DNA from: Brevibacillus laterosporus LMG 15441
GTDB taxonomy: Bacteria > Bacillota > Bacilli > Brevibacillales > Brevibacillaceae
DNA: 64,000 bases
Direction of reading: 5' to 3'
Assembly: GCF_000219535.2 (NCBI RefSeq)
Contig: NZ_CP007806.1
Coordinates: 4,004,501-4,068,500, forward strand
Numbering within the stretch: the first letter of the stretch is position 1; each line of letters begins with the position of its first letter. Below are positions 18,374 through 28,697 of the stretch, in pieces. The notes under the pieces were generated by a model, which was not told where the DNA came from, ran no database searches, and was given only the letters and a program-made list of their open reading frames with translations. The translations under genes and the position numbers were made by a program.

Positions 18374-19402
18374 CTATTTAGGAGCCGGTTTACTACTAGA
18401 ATCGGATAGAGGTTGACGTAAACGCTCACCATATCCGTTTACCCAGAGTAGCTCCAATTGCTCGTATTCTTCCTTGGAAAGAGGAGTTGTCTTTGAAGCT
18501 AGCGCAAACTCTCTTAGCTGCTCTTCACTCGTCATATTCGGTATTACAGAGAGAACAGAGGAGTGATAGAGCGAAAACTGGATCGCCAACTGTCCCAATG
18601 TACGCTTTTCAGAATCAAATATCCCTTTAGCCTTTACTTCATTCACTACCTCATTGCCCGCTCTCATCCACTCCACAGGACGATGGGCTCTGTGGTCTGA
18701 TTTACTGAAATGCTGATTAGGTTCATACGTACCATCCAACAGTCCGGAGGCATGCGGGATGCGTATGATTAATGCTCGTGCCTCTTCTGCTGCTACCTGT
18801 AATAAATCCCTAGCCGGCTCCTGCTCGACTATATTGTTGATGACCTGCACCGCTTCATACCCTCTTTTCCATGCCTCCACGGATTCATTTTTCCAGCCTA
18901 GATCGGGTCCCATCGCCGCTCCATAATGACGAATTTTCCCTTGAGCTTTTAATTGTTCCAGAGCTTCTATGATCTCATCGTTTTGGATGGCCTCCATCCG
19001 AGGATTGTGAAGCTGGTAATAATCAATATAATCTGTGTGAAGCCGTTTCAAGCTCTGTTCACAGGCTAGCATAATATGCTTTGTAGACCAGTTTTGGGGA
19101 AGCTCTGCGTGCCCTTTTCTCTCCCCCCTGTTTTGGTAGATATCATATCCAAATTTCGTAGCTATAAATAGCCTATCACGCACATTCCCTAATGTCTTTG
19201 CAATGATTTCCTCACCATAGCCATCGCCATAGACATCCGCCGTATCAAAAAAGGTAATTCCATAATCGTGGTAGGCAGACTGGAGAAGTCTCTCTCCCAC
19301 ACCTCGATCGGTTACACCCCACCATTTGGTTGCTACCGTCCATACCCCAAAGCCTATCTCAGATACTAGAGAATCTGTACTCGGAAACTTGCGATATTTC
19401 AT
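18374..19402 (-). CDS. aldo/keto reductase
   Basis: NADPH-dependent oxidoreductase with a TIM-barrel fold, 342 aa from the ATG at 19400-19402, chosen because GAGGAGAG lies just upstream. The catalytic tetrad is visible: Asp and Tyr in FFDTADVYGDGYGEE, Lys in FIATKFGYD and His in YYQLHNP. It is transcribed away from a MocR-type, PLP-binding regulator across a 175-bp shared promoter region, so it is a likely target of that regulator. The physiological substrate is unknown; pyridoxal or another aldehyde is possible. Confidence 0.88.
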   Translation of the reverse strand: MKYRKFPSTDSLVSEIGFGVWTVATKWWGVTDRGVGERLLQSAYHDYGITFFDTADVYGDGYGEEIIAKTLGNVRDRLFIATKFGYDIYQNRGERKGHAELPQNWSTKHIMLACEQSLKRLHTDYIDYYQLHNPRMEAIQNDEIIEALEQLKAQGKIRHYGAAMGPDLGWKNESVEAWKRGYEAVQVINNIVEQEPARDLLQVAAEEARALIIRIPHASGLLDGTYEPNQHFSKSDHRAHRPVEWMRAGNEVVNEVKAKGIFDSEKRTLGQLAIQFSLYHSSVLSVIPNMTSEEQLREFALASKTTPLSKEEYEQLELLWVNGYGERLRQPLSDSSSKPAPK

Positions 19403-19577
19403 AATCTTCTCTCCTCTCAGCATGCCTGATAATTGTAAGAATAGGTATAATATGTTTTAGTAACATAAAGAGCTATTTTTTCATTATAAAAACGTATGAT
19501 CTGAAAGGAACCGTCCAGTCCCAGCCTATTATGACCATCCACACGCCTAAATGACTTGAAAGGAAGTGAAATCTTGT

Positions 19578-21020
19578 ATGGAATGGCAACCCAATCGTAA
19601 AAGTCGAATCCCTATATATAAGCAAATTTCACAATATCTTGAACAGCGTATTACGAATGGAGAATATCCTTCAGGTACAATCCTTCCTTCCGAACGTTTA
19701 CTTTCCAAGGAATTAGATGTAAATCGTTCGACCATTGTAGCTGCTTATGAAGAATTGCGTGCCTCCGGTATTGTGGAAAGCTTACGGGGAAAAGGGACGA
19801 TTGTAAGCCGGGATATCTGGGGAGCATCTCGCAAGCGCATTCCAAACTGGGAGAAACTGATTGAAACAGGGTCCTTTCTTCCAAACACAGCAATGATGCG
19901 TTCGATACGAAAAGAGACTTTTGGTCTTGATTTGATCGATCTGGCAAGCGGGGAGCTATCACCTGATTTATCTGCTTCCTCCTATTTTCAAAGCATCATG
20001 TCCAATGAAACTTTCACTTATCACGTAGGTTACGACCATCCACAGGGTAACCTGAAGCTACGTGAAACCATCGCTTTACACTTAAAGGAATCGCGGAATA
20101 TCTCTGCAACACCATCATCTATATTAATTACTTCCGGGGCCCAGCAAGCTCTATACTTGATTGTTCAGTGCTTATTGCAACCAGGCGATGCAGTTGCAAT
20201 TGAAGACCCCTCCTATTGTTATTCTTTGCCGTTATTTAGATCAGCAGGACTAAGAACCTTCCTACTGCCTGTTGATGATAGCGGGATTAATCCAGATGAT
20301 ATTGTAGAGTTACATAAACAGCATCGTATAAAGATGGTCTTTCTTAACCCCAATTTTCAAAATCCGAATGGGTCATATTTAAGCGTAGAGCGTCGAAAGC
20401 GGGTTCTAGAAATCTCCTCTGACTTAGGCATACCGATCATTGAGGATGACCCATACAGTCTAACAGCCTTTGATAACACACAAGCTACAACACTAAAATC
20501 GCTTGATGAAAACGGTACGGTTCTCTATGTCAGTTCTCTAAGCAAAATTGTTGCATCTGGTCTGCGCATTGGCTGGATATTTGGCCCGCAAACGGTTATT
20601 GAACGTTTAGCAGACGCCAAACAGCAAATCGATTTTGGACATAGTATTATACCGGAATGGCTTGCAACCAAGTTTTTATCGTCTGAGGATTTCCCTGCCC
20701 ATTTACACAAGCTTCGGAACTCACTCGCGATTAACAAGGATAAAATGACGTTTTCCTTATATGATCAGCTTGAGGATCAGGTAGAGTTTCTGGCACCTGA
20801 GGGCGGGATTCACATTTGGTGCAGAATAAAGGAGAATGTTAACGAGCAGCAATTAGTCAAGGAAGCTATCAGACAAGGGATTGTGTATGTTCCAGGAAGT
20901 GTATTCGGTACACAAAAGGGCTATGTTCGCTTTACTTTTGGTCGCGTGATGGATGACCAGATTCATGAAGCTGTCTCTCGTTTTTCAACCGCCTTACGTA
21001 ATGTCAAAAAAAGTACTTAA
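19578..21020 (+). CDS. MocR/GabR-type PLP-dependent transcriptional regulator
   Basis: Fusion of a GntR winged helix (about 10-75: PIYKQISQYLEQRI, ILPSERLLSKELDVNRSTI) and a fold-type I aminotransferase domain (about 110-475). The PLP-binding Lys is in SSLSKIVASGLRIGW, and the Asn and Asp anchors are in NPNFQNPNG and IIEDDPYS. Such proteins sense amino or PLP compounds and do not usually transaminate. The ATG at 19578 (480 aa) fits the AAAGGAAG site eleven bases upstream better than the GTG at 19566. Divergent from the aldo/keto reductase. Confidence 0.9.
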   Translation: MEWQPNRKSRIPIYKQISQYLEQRITNGEYPSGTILPSERLLSKELDVNRSTIVAAYEELRASGIVESLRGKGTIVSRDIWGASRKRIPNWEKLIETGSFLPNTAMMRSIRKETFGLDLIDLASGELSPDLSASSYFQSIMSNETFTYHVGYDHPQGNLKLRETIALHLKESRNISATPSSILITSGAQQALYLIVQCLLQPGDAVAIEDPSYCYSLPLFRSAGLRTFLLPVDDSGINPDDIVELHKQHRIKMVFLNPNFQNPNGSYLSVERRKRVLEISSDLGIPIIEDDPYSLTAFDNTQATTLKSLDENGTVLYVSSLSKIVASGLRIGWIFGPQTVIERLADAKQQIDFGHSIIPEWLATKFLSSEDFPAHLHKLRNSLAINKDKMTFSLYDQLEDQVEFLAPEGGIHIWCRIKENVNEQQLVKEAIRQGIVYVPGSVFGTQKGYVRFTFGRVMDDQIHEAVSRFSTALRNVKKST

Positions 21021-21107
21021 TAGATTCGTTACCATCTGCTTACTTCCATACAGATGATTACTTTGTATGTATTCACGCTGTCTTAACATTCGTACATGCA
21101 CACAAAA

Positions 21108-21146
21108 AAGCAGTCGGGGGAGAGAATAATCCTTCCCCGACTGCTC
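21108..21146. terminator. terminator between mocR-like and phzF-like genes
   Basis: AGCAGTCGGGG pairs with CCCCGACTGCT. On the minus strand TTTTTTG follows, so it ends phzF transcripts; it may also serve the converging plus-strand gene. Confidence 0.85.
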
Positions 21147-21150
21147 TGTC

Positions 21151-22044
21151 TTAGATAGAGATTTCGAATGCTTTCACATAAACGGCCGTACCCGTAATCT
21201 CAACATCATACGTTTCATGATGTTTACGAATGGTTACCTCTACCCTACCGTCCTTTTGGATTTCCTGACCTTGTTCGATCACGAGACGTAGTTTTGTATC
21301 AAAATCATCGCTTATATATTGAGCATAATAGGCTCCCATCACGCCTGAAGCCGTGCCTGTCACAGGGTCCTCCCTTGTACCTGAAAACGGCGAGGAGAAA
21401 TGGCGTCCATGCATGTGTGCTTGAGAATCATACGTTTCCAGACAAAATGGATGAACAGATGCTTTTGGCATTTCCTGTAACACACCTGGAAAGCGTGCAT
21501 TAGCAGGCTTCATTTTTGTAAAGGCACTCAGCTTTTTTATAGGTACTAGCAGGGTCCAAATACCTGTACTTCCGTATTTGATCGGTAAATCAGATTCGAT
21601 ATCGTCGATTGTAAGACCGATTGAGTCTGCTAGCTCCTCCTGAGACCCTGTAAAATCCTCAAACTGCGGAGTTGCCTGCTTCATCGTAATATACCGTTCA
21701 TCATCTGTGCCCATCTCCATTGTTATTGGTAATATTCCTGCTTTTGTTTCAATGGTTAGATGATTTTTATCCTCTAATTGTCCTGTAGACTTTAGCGCAT
21801 AAATCGTAGCAATGGTTGCGTGACCGCAGAGATTATTTTCATGTCCTGGTGTAAAATAACGAATTCTAAGGTCAGCTACGTCTGAAGCCAGTACAAAAGC
21901 CGTTTCATTAAACCCTACCTTTTGTGCTACCTCTTGCATTTCTTTTTCCGTCAGTTCATTACCTGTAAAGACTACACCTGCTGGATTTCCTTTATCAGGT
22001 TGCGTGCTAAAGGCATCATAGTGATAAACCTGTATTGTCTTCAT
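21151..22044 (-). CDS. PhzF-family isomerase
   Basis: PhzF/DapF-fold protein of 297 aa. N-terminal [20 protein letters not shown], the active-site Glu in [10 protein letters not shown] (about residue 47), the [11 protein letters not shown] loop (about 70-80) and the C-terminal [11 protein letters not shown] are typical of the family. Members isomerise diverse small substrates; phenazine genes are absent, so it is not assigned to phenazine synthesis. Single gene with its own terminator. Confidence 0.9.
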   Translation of the reverse strand: MKTIQVYHYDAFSTQPDKGNPAGVVFTGNELTEKEMQEVAQKVGFNETAFVLASDVADLRIRYFTPGHENNLCGHATIATIYALKSTGQLEDKNHLTIETKAGILPITMEMGTDDERYITMKQATPQFEDFTGSQEELADSIGLTIDDIESDLPIKYGSTGIWTLLVPIKKLSAFTKMKPANARFPGVLQEMPKASVHPFCLETYDSQAHMHGRHFSSPFSGTREDPVTGTASGVMGAYYAQYISDDFDTKLRLVIEQGQEIQKDGRVEVTIRKHHETYDVEITGTAVYVKAFEISI

Positions 22045-22130
22045 TGTAACAGCTCCTCAGGAATCAGTAAGAAAATATCTATTCCTGATTCTAACACGGC
22101 TCTCTTCCCGGCGCCCCATAAAAATTTGTG

Positions 22131-23075
22131 CTATATTTCCAAGTTGAAAATAGCAATCTCTGGTCTACTTCCCATACGAATTGGTAATCTTGTCGTCCCA
22201 ATGCCTCGATTCACGTATACTTGCATCGTGTGATTCCCTTGGCGAAGCTGGTATAGACCCTCTTTATACTTTCGAGCTAAAGAAGGAGTGATCACAGGCC
22301 CCAGCAGAGGAATCTGCACTTGTCCGCCATGGCTATGCCCTGATAATTGCAGATCAACCGGATAGCTAACGATCCGATCAGCAACATCAGGCTCATGAAC
22401 GAGACATATGACGAAATTCTCTGCAAGAGGTGAAGTAGAACTGGGCAATTGAGTGGATAAAGTCTGTTCTTTCTGATAAGTAAGCCGCTCTGTTTGATCA
22501 AGCCGTCCTAATGTCTCCTCTATCTTTGGTTTGCCAAGTAAAAAGTCATCTAAGCCAGCGATGGTAATCACTTTTTTATTTACCAACGCAATCGTTTTCA
22601 CATCATTGACAAGTAAATCAAAGTTAGCTTGCTCCATCACTTGTCGGTAATATTTACTCCCACCACCGCCATGATCATGGTTTCCATACACTGCGAATTT
22701 ACCAAGGGGAGCATTCAATTCTGCTAGAATGGCTATCAATTCGTCCTTGCTTTCTTTAAAGCTCCTGACCCGATCCAAAAGATCACCTGTGAACACAATC
22801 AGATCAGGCTTCTGTTCATTAATGAGGGTAACAACCTCTTTTAATTGGGCTAGCGAAAAGTGGGGGCCTACGTGTGTATCGCTAAATTGGATGATTGTAA
22901 GCCCCTGCTTCTTATCGAGCAATCTTGAAATTTCTAACTGATGACGAGTTATCACCATGGACTTGGGCTCCACGTATGCAGCGTATATCAAACCAGCTAC
23001 GCCTAAGATGATTAGTATAAGTAAAATAGAGAGGCTATATTTGACGATGGTTAGCGAAAGGATTTCTCCAAGCAT
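22131..23075 (-). CDS. membrane-anchored metallophosphoesterase (YkuE/YaeI-like)
   Basis: A 314-aa calcineurin-like phosphoesterase. An N-terminal membrane helix (about 12-34) precedes the metal motifs QFSDTHVGPHF, FTGDLLDR, YGNHDHGGG, CLVHEPD and LSGHSHGGQ. YaeI/YkuE relatives act on lipid-linked phosphates at the membrane. It sits downstream of glpD with a gap of about 110 bp and appears to be separate from the glycerol genes. Confidence 0.88.
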   Translation of the reverse strand: MLGEILSLTIVKYSLSILLILIILGVAGLIYAAYVEPKSMVITRHQLEISRLLDKKQGLTIIQFSDTHVGPHFSLAQLKEVVTLINEQKPDLIVFTGDLLDRVRSFKESKDELIAILAELNAPLGKFAVYGNHDHGGGGSKYYRQVMEQANFDLLVNDVKTIALVNKKVITIAGLDDFLLGKPKIEETLGRLDQTERLTYQKEQTLSTQLPSSTSPLAENFVICLVHEPDVADRIVSYPVDLQLSGHSHGGQVQIPLLGPVITPSLARKYKEGLYQLRQGNHTMQVYVNRGIGTTRLPIRMGSRPEIAIFNLEI

Positions 23076-23184
23076 ATTCCCACCCCTTTCTCTATTACTC
23101 TACCAATCTTATGTTACACAGAGATGACAAAAGAACGAATCGGTTGCTACCTAAGCTCTTTCTACTCAAAACGAAGCCCTGCTG

Positions 23185-24849
23185 TCATTCACTGAGTGGA
23201 ATAACGGCATCATGGATTACTTGCTCTAAACGTTTTTTGTGAGTAGCTGTTTCCTCTGTGCTCCACCCTAGCTTTTTAGCCATATAAGCAATAACAGGCT
23301 CCTTCCAATCTCTAACCCCTTGTATATGAAAATAAAGTTCTCCTGTACGACGAACAAAGAAGTCCTCTGGAGTCATTGCCATCTCTTCTTCTATCGCATA
23401 CATAAGAGGGCCAAAAACCTGTGCAGGCAATCCCGCTTCCGCTCTTTCTGCCTCACATTCGCTTATTCGTGAGAAAATCTGAGATACATTTGACCCATAG
23501 CGAGCAACTAACTGCTCTGCTTCCCCCTCAGATAGACCGATTGAGACGCCTTCTTTTATCTTTTCCGTCTTGAATAACTTAAACTTGTCAGCTCCGCCTA
23601 CGTCGCCGCCAGATAAACGAATTTTATCGGTTGTACAACATGGATAATTGCCTTGCCCGTCTGTTTTGAATTGCTCCACTAGTAGATCAACAATTCTCTC
23701 AGCCATTTTGCGATACCCAGTCAGCTTCCCGCCTGCAATTGTTAATAGACCTGATTCAGACAGAAAAATCTCGTCCTTACGCGAAAGCTCAGACGGGGAT
23801 TTGCCATCCTCGTGTATCAATGGACGTAAGCCTGCCCAACTGGATTCTACATCTGCTCCTGTTAGTTTAAGCGATGGGAACATAAAATTAGCCGCACGAA
23901 GAATGTAGTCACGATCCTCTACAGTCATTTTGGGATTAGCAATGTCTTCCTGATAGTTCGTATCGGTTGTTCCTACGTAGGTCTTATTATCTCGGGGAAT
24001 GGCAAACACCATGCGGCCATCAGGTGTGTCAAAATAAATCGCTTGGTTTAATGGAAATCTTTTTTTGTCTATGACAAGATGAACACCCTTTGTGATATGC
24101 AGTCTCTTCCCTTTTTTCGAGCCGTCAATTTCTCGAATGGTATCTACCCATGGACCCGCCGCATTAATGATTTTCTTAGCACGAATCGTAATTTTCTCAC
24201 CGCTGAACTGATCTATAGCTATCACTCCATATACCCTGCCATTCTCATACAACAAGTCCTCTGCTTTCATATAATTGATAGCTGTTGCTCCCCGTCGCAC
24301 CGCTTCCTTCATTACTTCCATCGTAAGGCGAGCATCATCTGTCCGGTATTCTACGTAATAACCTCCACCTTTTAGCTTTTCCTTGGCTAGTAGCGGCTCT
24401 TTGGCCAGCGTCTGCTCCTTGTTGAGCATGATACGGCGCTCACTTTTCCTGACCCCTGCTAGTGCGTCATAAACTCGTAAGCCGATTGATGTAGCAAATT
24501 TACCATATGTTCCCCCTTCTATCATGGGAAGCAACATCCATTCTGGCGTGGTGACATGGGGCGCATTTTCATACACGATTGCTCGTTCTCGCCCTACCTC
24601 GGCAACCAGCTTCAATTCTAGTTGTTTTAAATAACGCAAGCCTCCATGAACGAGCTTTGTCGAACGGCTAGAGGTCCCAGCAGCAAAATCCTGCATTTCA
24701 ATCAAAACAGTATTGATCCCACGTACTTGTGCATCCAGCGCTATTCCAGCTCCCGTAATTCCGCCCCCGATCACCAGCAGATCATATTCCTGCGCCTGTA
24801 TATCACGCAATATTTGTCTCTTAGATAAGCTTGAAAATGGCTTTGTCAT
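23185..24849 (-). CDS. glpD: aerobic glycerol-3-phosphate dehydrogenase
   Basis: FAD-dependent membrane-associated enzyme oxidising glycerol-3-phosphate to dihydroxyacetone phosphate and passing electrons to quinone. It has the Rossmann motif DLLVIGGGITGAGIALDA, the FAD-binding GTSSRSTKLVHGGLRYL and a C-terminal DAO_C domain. I use the ATG at 24847-24849 (MTKPFSS, 554 aa), as AGGAGAG lies eight bases before it; an earlier ATG seven codons upstream has no ribosome site. Expression is probably controlled by the leader terminator at 24902-24953 through GlpP. Confidence 0.96.
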   Translation of the reverse strand: MTKPFSSLSKRQILRDIQAQEYDLLVIGGGITGAGIALDAQVRGINTVLIEMQDFAAGTSSRSTKLVHGGLRYLKQLELKLVAEVGRERAIVYENAPHVTTPEWMLLPMIEGGTYGKFATSIGLRVYDALAGVRKSERRIMLNKEQTLAKEPLLAKEKLKGGGYYVEYRTDDARLTMEVMKEAVRRGATAINYMKAEDLLYENGRVYGVIAIDQFSGEKITIRAKKIINAAGPWVDTIREIDGSKKGKRLHITKGVHLVIDKKRFPLNQAIYFDTPDGRMVFAIPRDNKTYVGTTDTNYQEDIANPKMTVEDRDYILRAANFMFPSLKLTGADVESSWAGLRPLIHEDGKSPSELSRKDEIFLSESGLLTIAGGKLTGYRKMAERIVDLLVEQFKTDGQGNYPCCTTDKIRLSGGDVGGADKFKLFKTEKIKEGVSIGLSEGEAEQLVARYGSNVSQIFSRISECEAERAEAGLPAQVFGPLMYAIEEEMAMTPEDFFVRRTGELYFHIQGVRDWKEPVIAYMAKKLGWSTEETATHKKRLEQVIHDAVIPLSE

Positions 24850-24901
24850 CTCATTCACTCTCCTGTGCATAATAACGAATGTATTTTTTCGTCAGGTGAA
24901 T

Positions 24902-24967
24902 AAAAAAAGACCACAACAAGATCCTTTCTTATTTAAAAGGACCTGCTGTGGTCTACTCCAATTCTCC
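24902..24967 (-). promoter_or_regulatory. glpD leader: GlpP-responsive terminator and conserved element
   Basis: The minus-strand leader holds a strong hairpin (GACCACAGCAGGTCC pairing with GGATCTTGTTGTGGTC, 24908-24953) ending in seven T, all before the glpD start. Directly upstream lies GGAGAATTGGAG (complement of 24956-24967), nearly identical to the element ahead of glpF. In B. subtilis, GlpP with glycerol-3-phosphate allows readthrough of the glpD leader terminator; the same control is inferred here. Confidence 0.85.
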
Positions 24968-25000
24968 GACCGATATTAACTTGTTCCATTTGTTAATAAA

Positions 25001-26585
<1,585 letters not shown>

Positions 26586-26590
26586 CTAGT

Positions 26591-27301
26591 CTAAGCAAGA
26601 AATACGATTTTATAGAACAGCGCTGCCAATACTCCTCCTATAATAGGCCCGAAAACCGGAATCCAAGCATAACTCCAGTTGGATGATCCTTTCCCAGCAA
26701 TCGGTAACAGAAAGTGGGCCAAACGTGGTCCTAAATCTCTTGCCGGGTTAATGGCATACCCTGTCGTGCCACCAAGGGATACCCCGATGCTAATGATTAA
26801 AAGTCCTACGACAAACGGATTTAATCCATCTACAAATTTATTCGCTCCAATCGCAAGAATACCAAAAACTAAAATAAAAGTACCTATGATTTCACTTAAC
26901 AGGTTCCCTAGCGTATTTGGAATGGCCGGATCAGTTGCAAAAACAGCCAGTTTCGCACCCTTGTCCTCCGTTTGCTTCCAGTGAGGCAGATAGTGCAGCC
27001 AAACAATCACGGCTCCTAAGAAAGCTCCGATCATTTGTGCCACGATATACAACGGTACGTCCGCCCATGCAAATCTGTCAATGGTGGCCAACGCAATCGT
27101 AAGGGCTGGATTCAGATGGGCACCACTTATTCCCCCAACAGCATACGCTCCCATCGTAACTGCCAACCCCCAGCCAATCGTGATGACAATCCATCCTGAA
27201 TGCTGAGCTTTTGATTTATTAAGGACAACCCCTCCTACGACACCGCCCCCCAAAATAATTAAAAGCATAGTCCCAACTAATTCACCTACAAATGGCGACA
27301 T
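26591..27301 (-). CDS. glpF: glycerol uptake facilitator (aquaglyceroporin)
   Basis: Six-helix MIP channel (236 aa) passing glycerol into the cell. Both half-helix signatures are present: SGAHLNPALTIA and GYAINPARDLGPR; the Asp after the second NPAR is characteristic of glycerol-conducting members. It is first in glpFK, preceded by an untranslated leader with terminator and GlpP element. Confidence 0.95.
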   Translation of the reverse strand: MSPFVGELVGTMLLIILGGGVVGGVVLNKSKAQHSGWIVITIGWGLAVTMGAYAVGGISGAHLNPALTIALATIDRFAWADVPLYIVAQMIGAFLGAVIVWLHYLPHWKQTEDKGAKLAVFATDPAIPNTLGNLLSEIIGTFILVFGILAIGANKFVDGLNPFVVGLLIISIGVSLGGTTGYAINPARDLGPRLAHFLLPIAGKGSSNWSYAWIPVFGPIIGGVLAALFYKIVFLA

Positions 27302-27334
27302 TCTCTGTATCCCCCTTTATGCTTGACAGACAAC

Positions 27335-27400
27335 AAAAAAACCCACAGGAAACAATCCCTATTATACGATAGGGAAGCCTCTGTGGGTCTCCGATTCTCC
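27335..27400 (-). promoter_or_regulatory. glpFK leader: GlpP-responsive terminator and conserved element
   Basis: The minus-strand leader forms a hairpin with ACCCACAGAGG pairing with CCTGTGGGT around an inner TCCCTAT/ATAGGGA stem, followed by seven T (27335-27390). Just before it lies GGAGAATCGGAG (complement of 27389-27400), matching the glpD leader element at 11 of 12 positions. It is placed where GlpP antitermination is expected. Confidence 0.86.
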
Positions 27401-27424
27401 ATCACCTGATTAACTTTATAACCC

Positions 27425-27454
27425 ATTTAAGCAAACAAAAGATAATTCTGTCAA
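27425..27454 (-). promoter_or_regulatory. putative glpFK promoter
   Basis: TTGACA (27449-27454) and TTAAAT (27425-27430) on the minus strand with 18 bp spacing, located between the glpP stop and the leader terminator. Confidence 0.65.
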
Positions 27455-27483
27455 CAATGAATTGTCAGGTAATCGGAAAAGTT

Positions 27484-28044
27484 TTATTTATTCTCATAAT
27501 GGTGCCAAATCTCTTTCCGCGATGTTGTTACCGCAACAGCCCCACCACTAAAGGCACACTCAGCATCCTCCACAGTTCTGATTAACCCACCCGCAAGCAC
27601 AGGAATTTTCACACGCTCATATACTTCGGCAATAATATGCGGCATAATGCCAGGTAATACCTCGATATAATCAGGCTGTGTCTGTTCCAAAAGACGGTAG
27701 CTTGTTTCAAGCGCTGTAGTGTCCAGCAAAAATAATCGTTGGATTGCTAGGACTTTATTTTTCTTGGCGGTTAATACGGCACTCTTGCGCGTGGAAATCA
27801 CACCGGCTGGTCGAATTTCCTGACATAAAAATTCAGTTGCATATTCATCATTTCGTAAGCCATTGATAAGATCAACATGTACAAGCATTTTTTTATGATG
27901 CTTTTTCGACATCTGGACGATATGCTTTAATTGCCCCACATGGCTATCCAACAATACTAAATATTCAAAACGACTTTTAAGCAGTGCCTCGAAGTCCTTC
28001 ATCTGCCGAACTGCCGGCAACACTTTCTGATGTAAAAAATCCAT
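27484..28044 (-). CDS. glpP: glycerol uptake operon antiterminator
   Basis: RNA-binding antiterminator of the glycerol regulon, 186 aa, a TIM-barrel-like protein that responds to glycerol-3-phosphate. The family motif KMLVHVDLINGLRNDE (about 53-68), PAGVISTRKSAVLTAKK and PDYIEVLPGIMP are all visible. It lies directly upstream of glpF, as in other Bacilli. Only 21 bp separate it from the GNAT gene that ends the NRPS operon, so some of its transcription may come from there. The ribosome site is weak (GTGAAGTG). Confidence 0.93.
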   Translation of the reverse strand: MDFLHQKVLPAVRQMKDFEALLKSRFEYLVLLDSHVGQLKHIVQMSKKHHKKMLVHVDLINGLRNDEYATEFLCQEIRPAGVISTRKSAVLTAKKNKVLAIQRLFLLDTTALETSYRLLEQTQPDYIEVLPGIMPHIIAEVYERVKIPVLAGGLIRTVEDAECAFSGGAVAVTTSRKEIWHHYENK

Positions 28045-28065
28045 GTAAACACTTCACATCCTGTA

Positions 28066-28695
28066 TCAAAAACTATCATGCATCATTGTAACAGGATTTT
28101 TCGATGATGCAACACTGGATTCACAGCACAACTCTTTCTCATTGCCTTTTACCGATTTCGCGATAAAAATCGTGTCTACATATGTACCATCAGGATATTT
28201 GACTTCTGCGATCTTCCTTCCCTCTTCTACAAACCCAAAGCTCTTGAGTAAACGAAGGGATCTTTCATTATGTGCAAATGCTTCACCCGAAAGCTTTTCA
28301 ATTACAGGATGTGCCTCTGCCCACTCTAGCATGACTTCAAAAAAAAGACCGCCAATTCTTTGCCCCCGCCACTCTTCTTTAATTGTTAAAGCAATCATGC
28401 CTACATGCTGTACTCTCTTCGTTTCTCTTGGCGTGACGGTCATAATTCCTATTAAATCCTTCTCACATTCTGCGATAAAGGCCACTTTGTTAGGATCATT
28501 CCAGAAGGTATCAATACCAGCGGCGACTTGCTCATCATTTGCGATAAATTCCTCTCCAGAGGTGAGCATAAAGGGATTGTCATGAAAGACTCGCTCGTAA
28601 TGCTTGCGAATCCTCGAAGCATCCTTTGCTGTCGGTGAACGAAATGAAATAACACGCGATTTGCTTTGTTTCAACACAGGTACGATCTGAGCCAT
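28066..28695 (-). CDS. GNAT-family N-acetyltransferase
   Basis: Acetyl-CoA-dependent acyltransferase of 209 aa. The core is seen in FIAECEKDLIGIMTV, then motif A IKEEWRGQRIGGLFFEVMLEWA and a late NERSLRLLKSFGFVEEGR, as in ribosomal-protein or polyamine acetyltransferases. It begins two bases after the NRPS stop with an AAAGGA site inside the NRPS 3' end, so the two are coupled. Two roles are plausible: tailoring the peptide (for example on a basic side-chain amine) or self-protection by acetylation. Neither is proven. Confidence 0.82.
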   Translation of the reverse strand: MAQIVPVLKQSKSRVISFRSPTAKDASRIRKHYERVFHDNPFMLTSGEEFIANDEQVAAGIDTFWNDPNKVAFIAECEKDLIGIMTVTPRETKRVQHVGMIALTIKEEWRGQRIGGLFFEVMLEWAEAHPVIEKLSGEAFAHNERSLRLLKSFGFVEEGRKIAEVKYPDGTYVDTIFIAKSVKGNEKELCCESSVASSKNPVTMMHDSF

Positions 28696-28697
28696 AG

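Noticed and set aside
18187-18432. 81-codon minus-strand frame after the aldo/keto reductase
   Set aside because: It overlaps the reductase 3' end and the terminator hairpin; no coding features.
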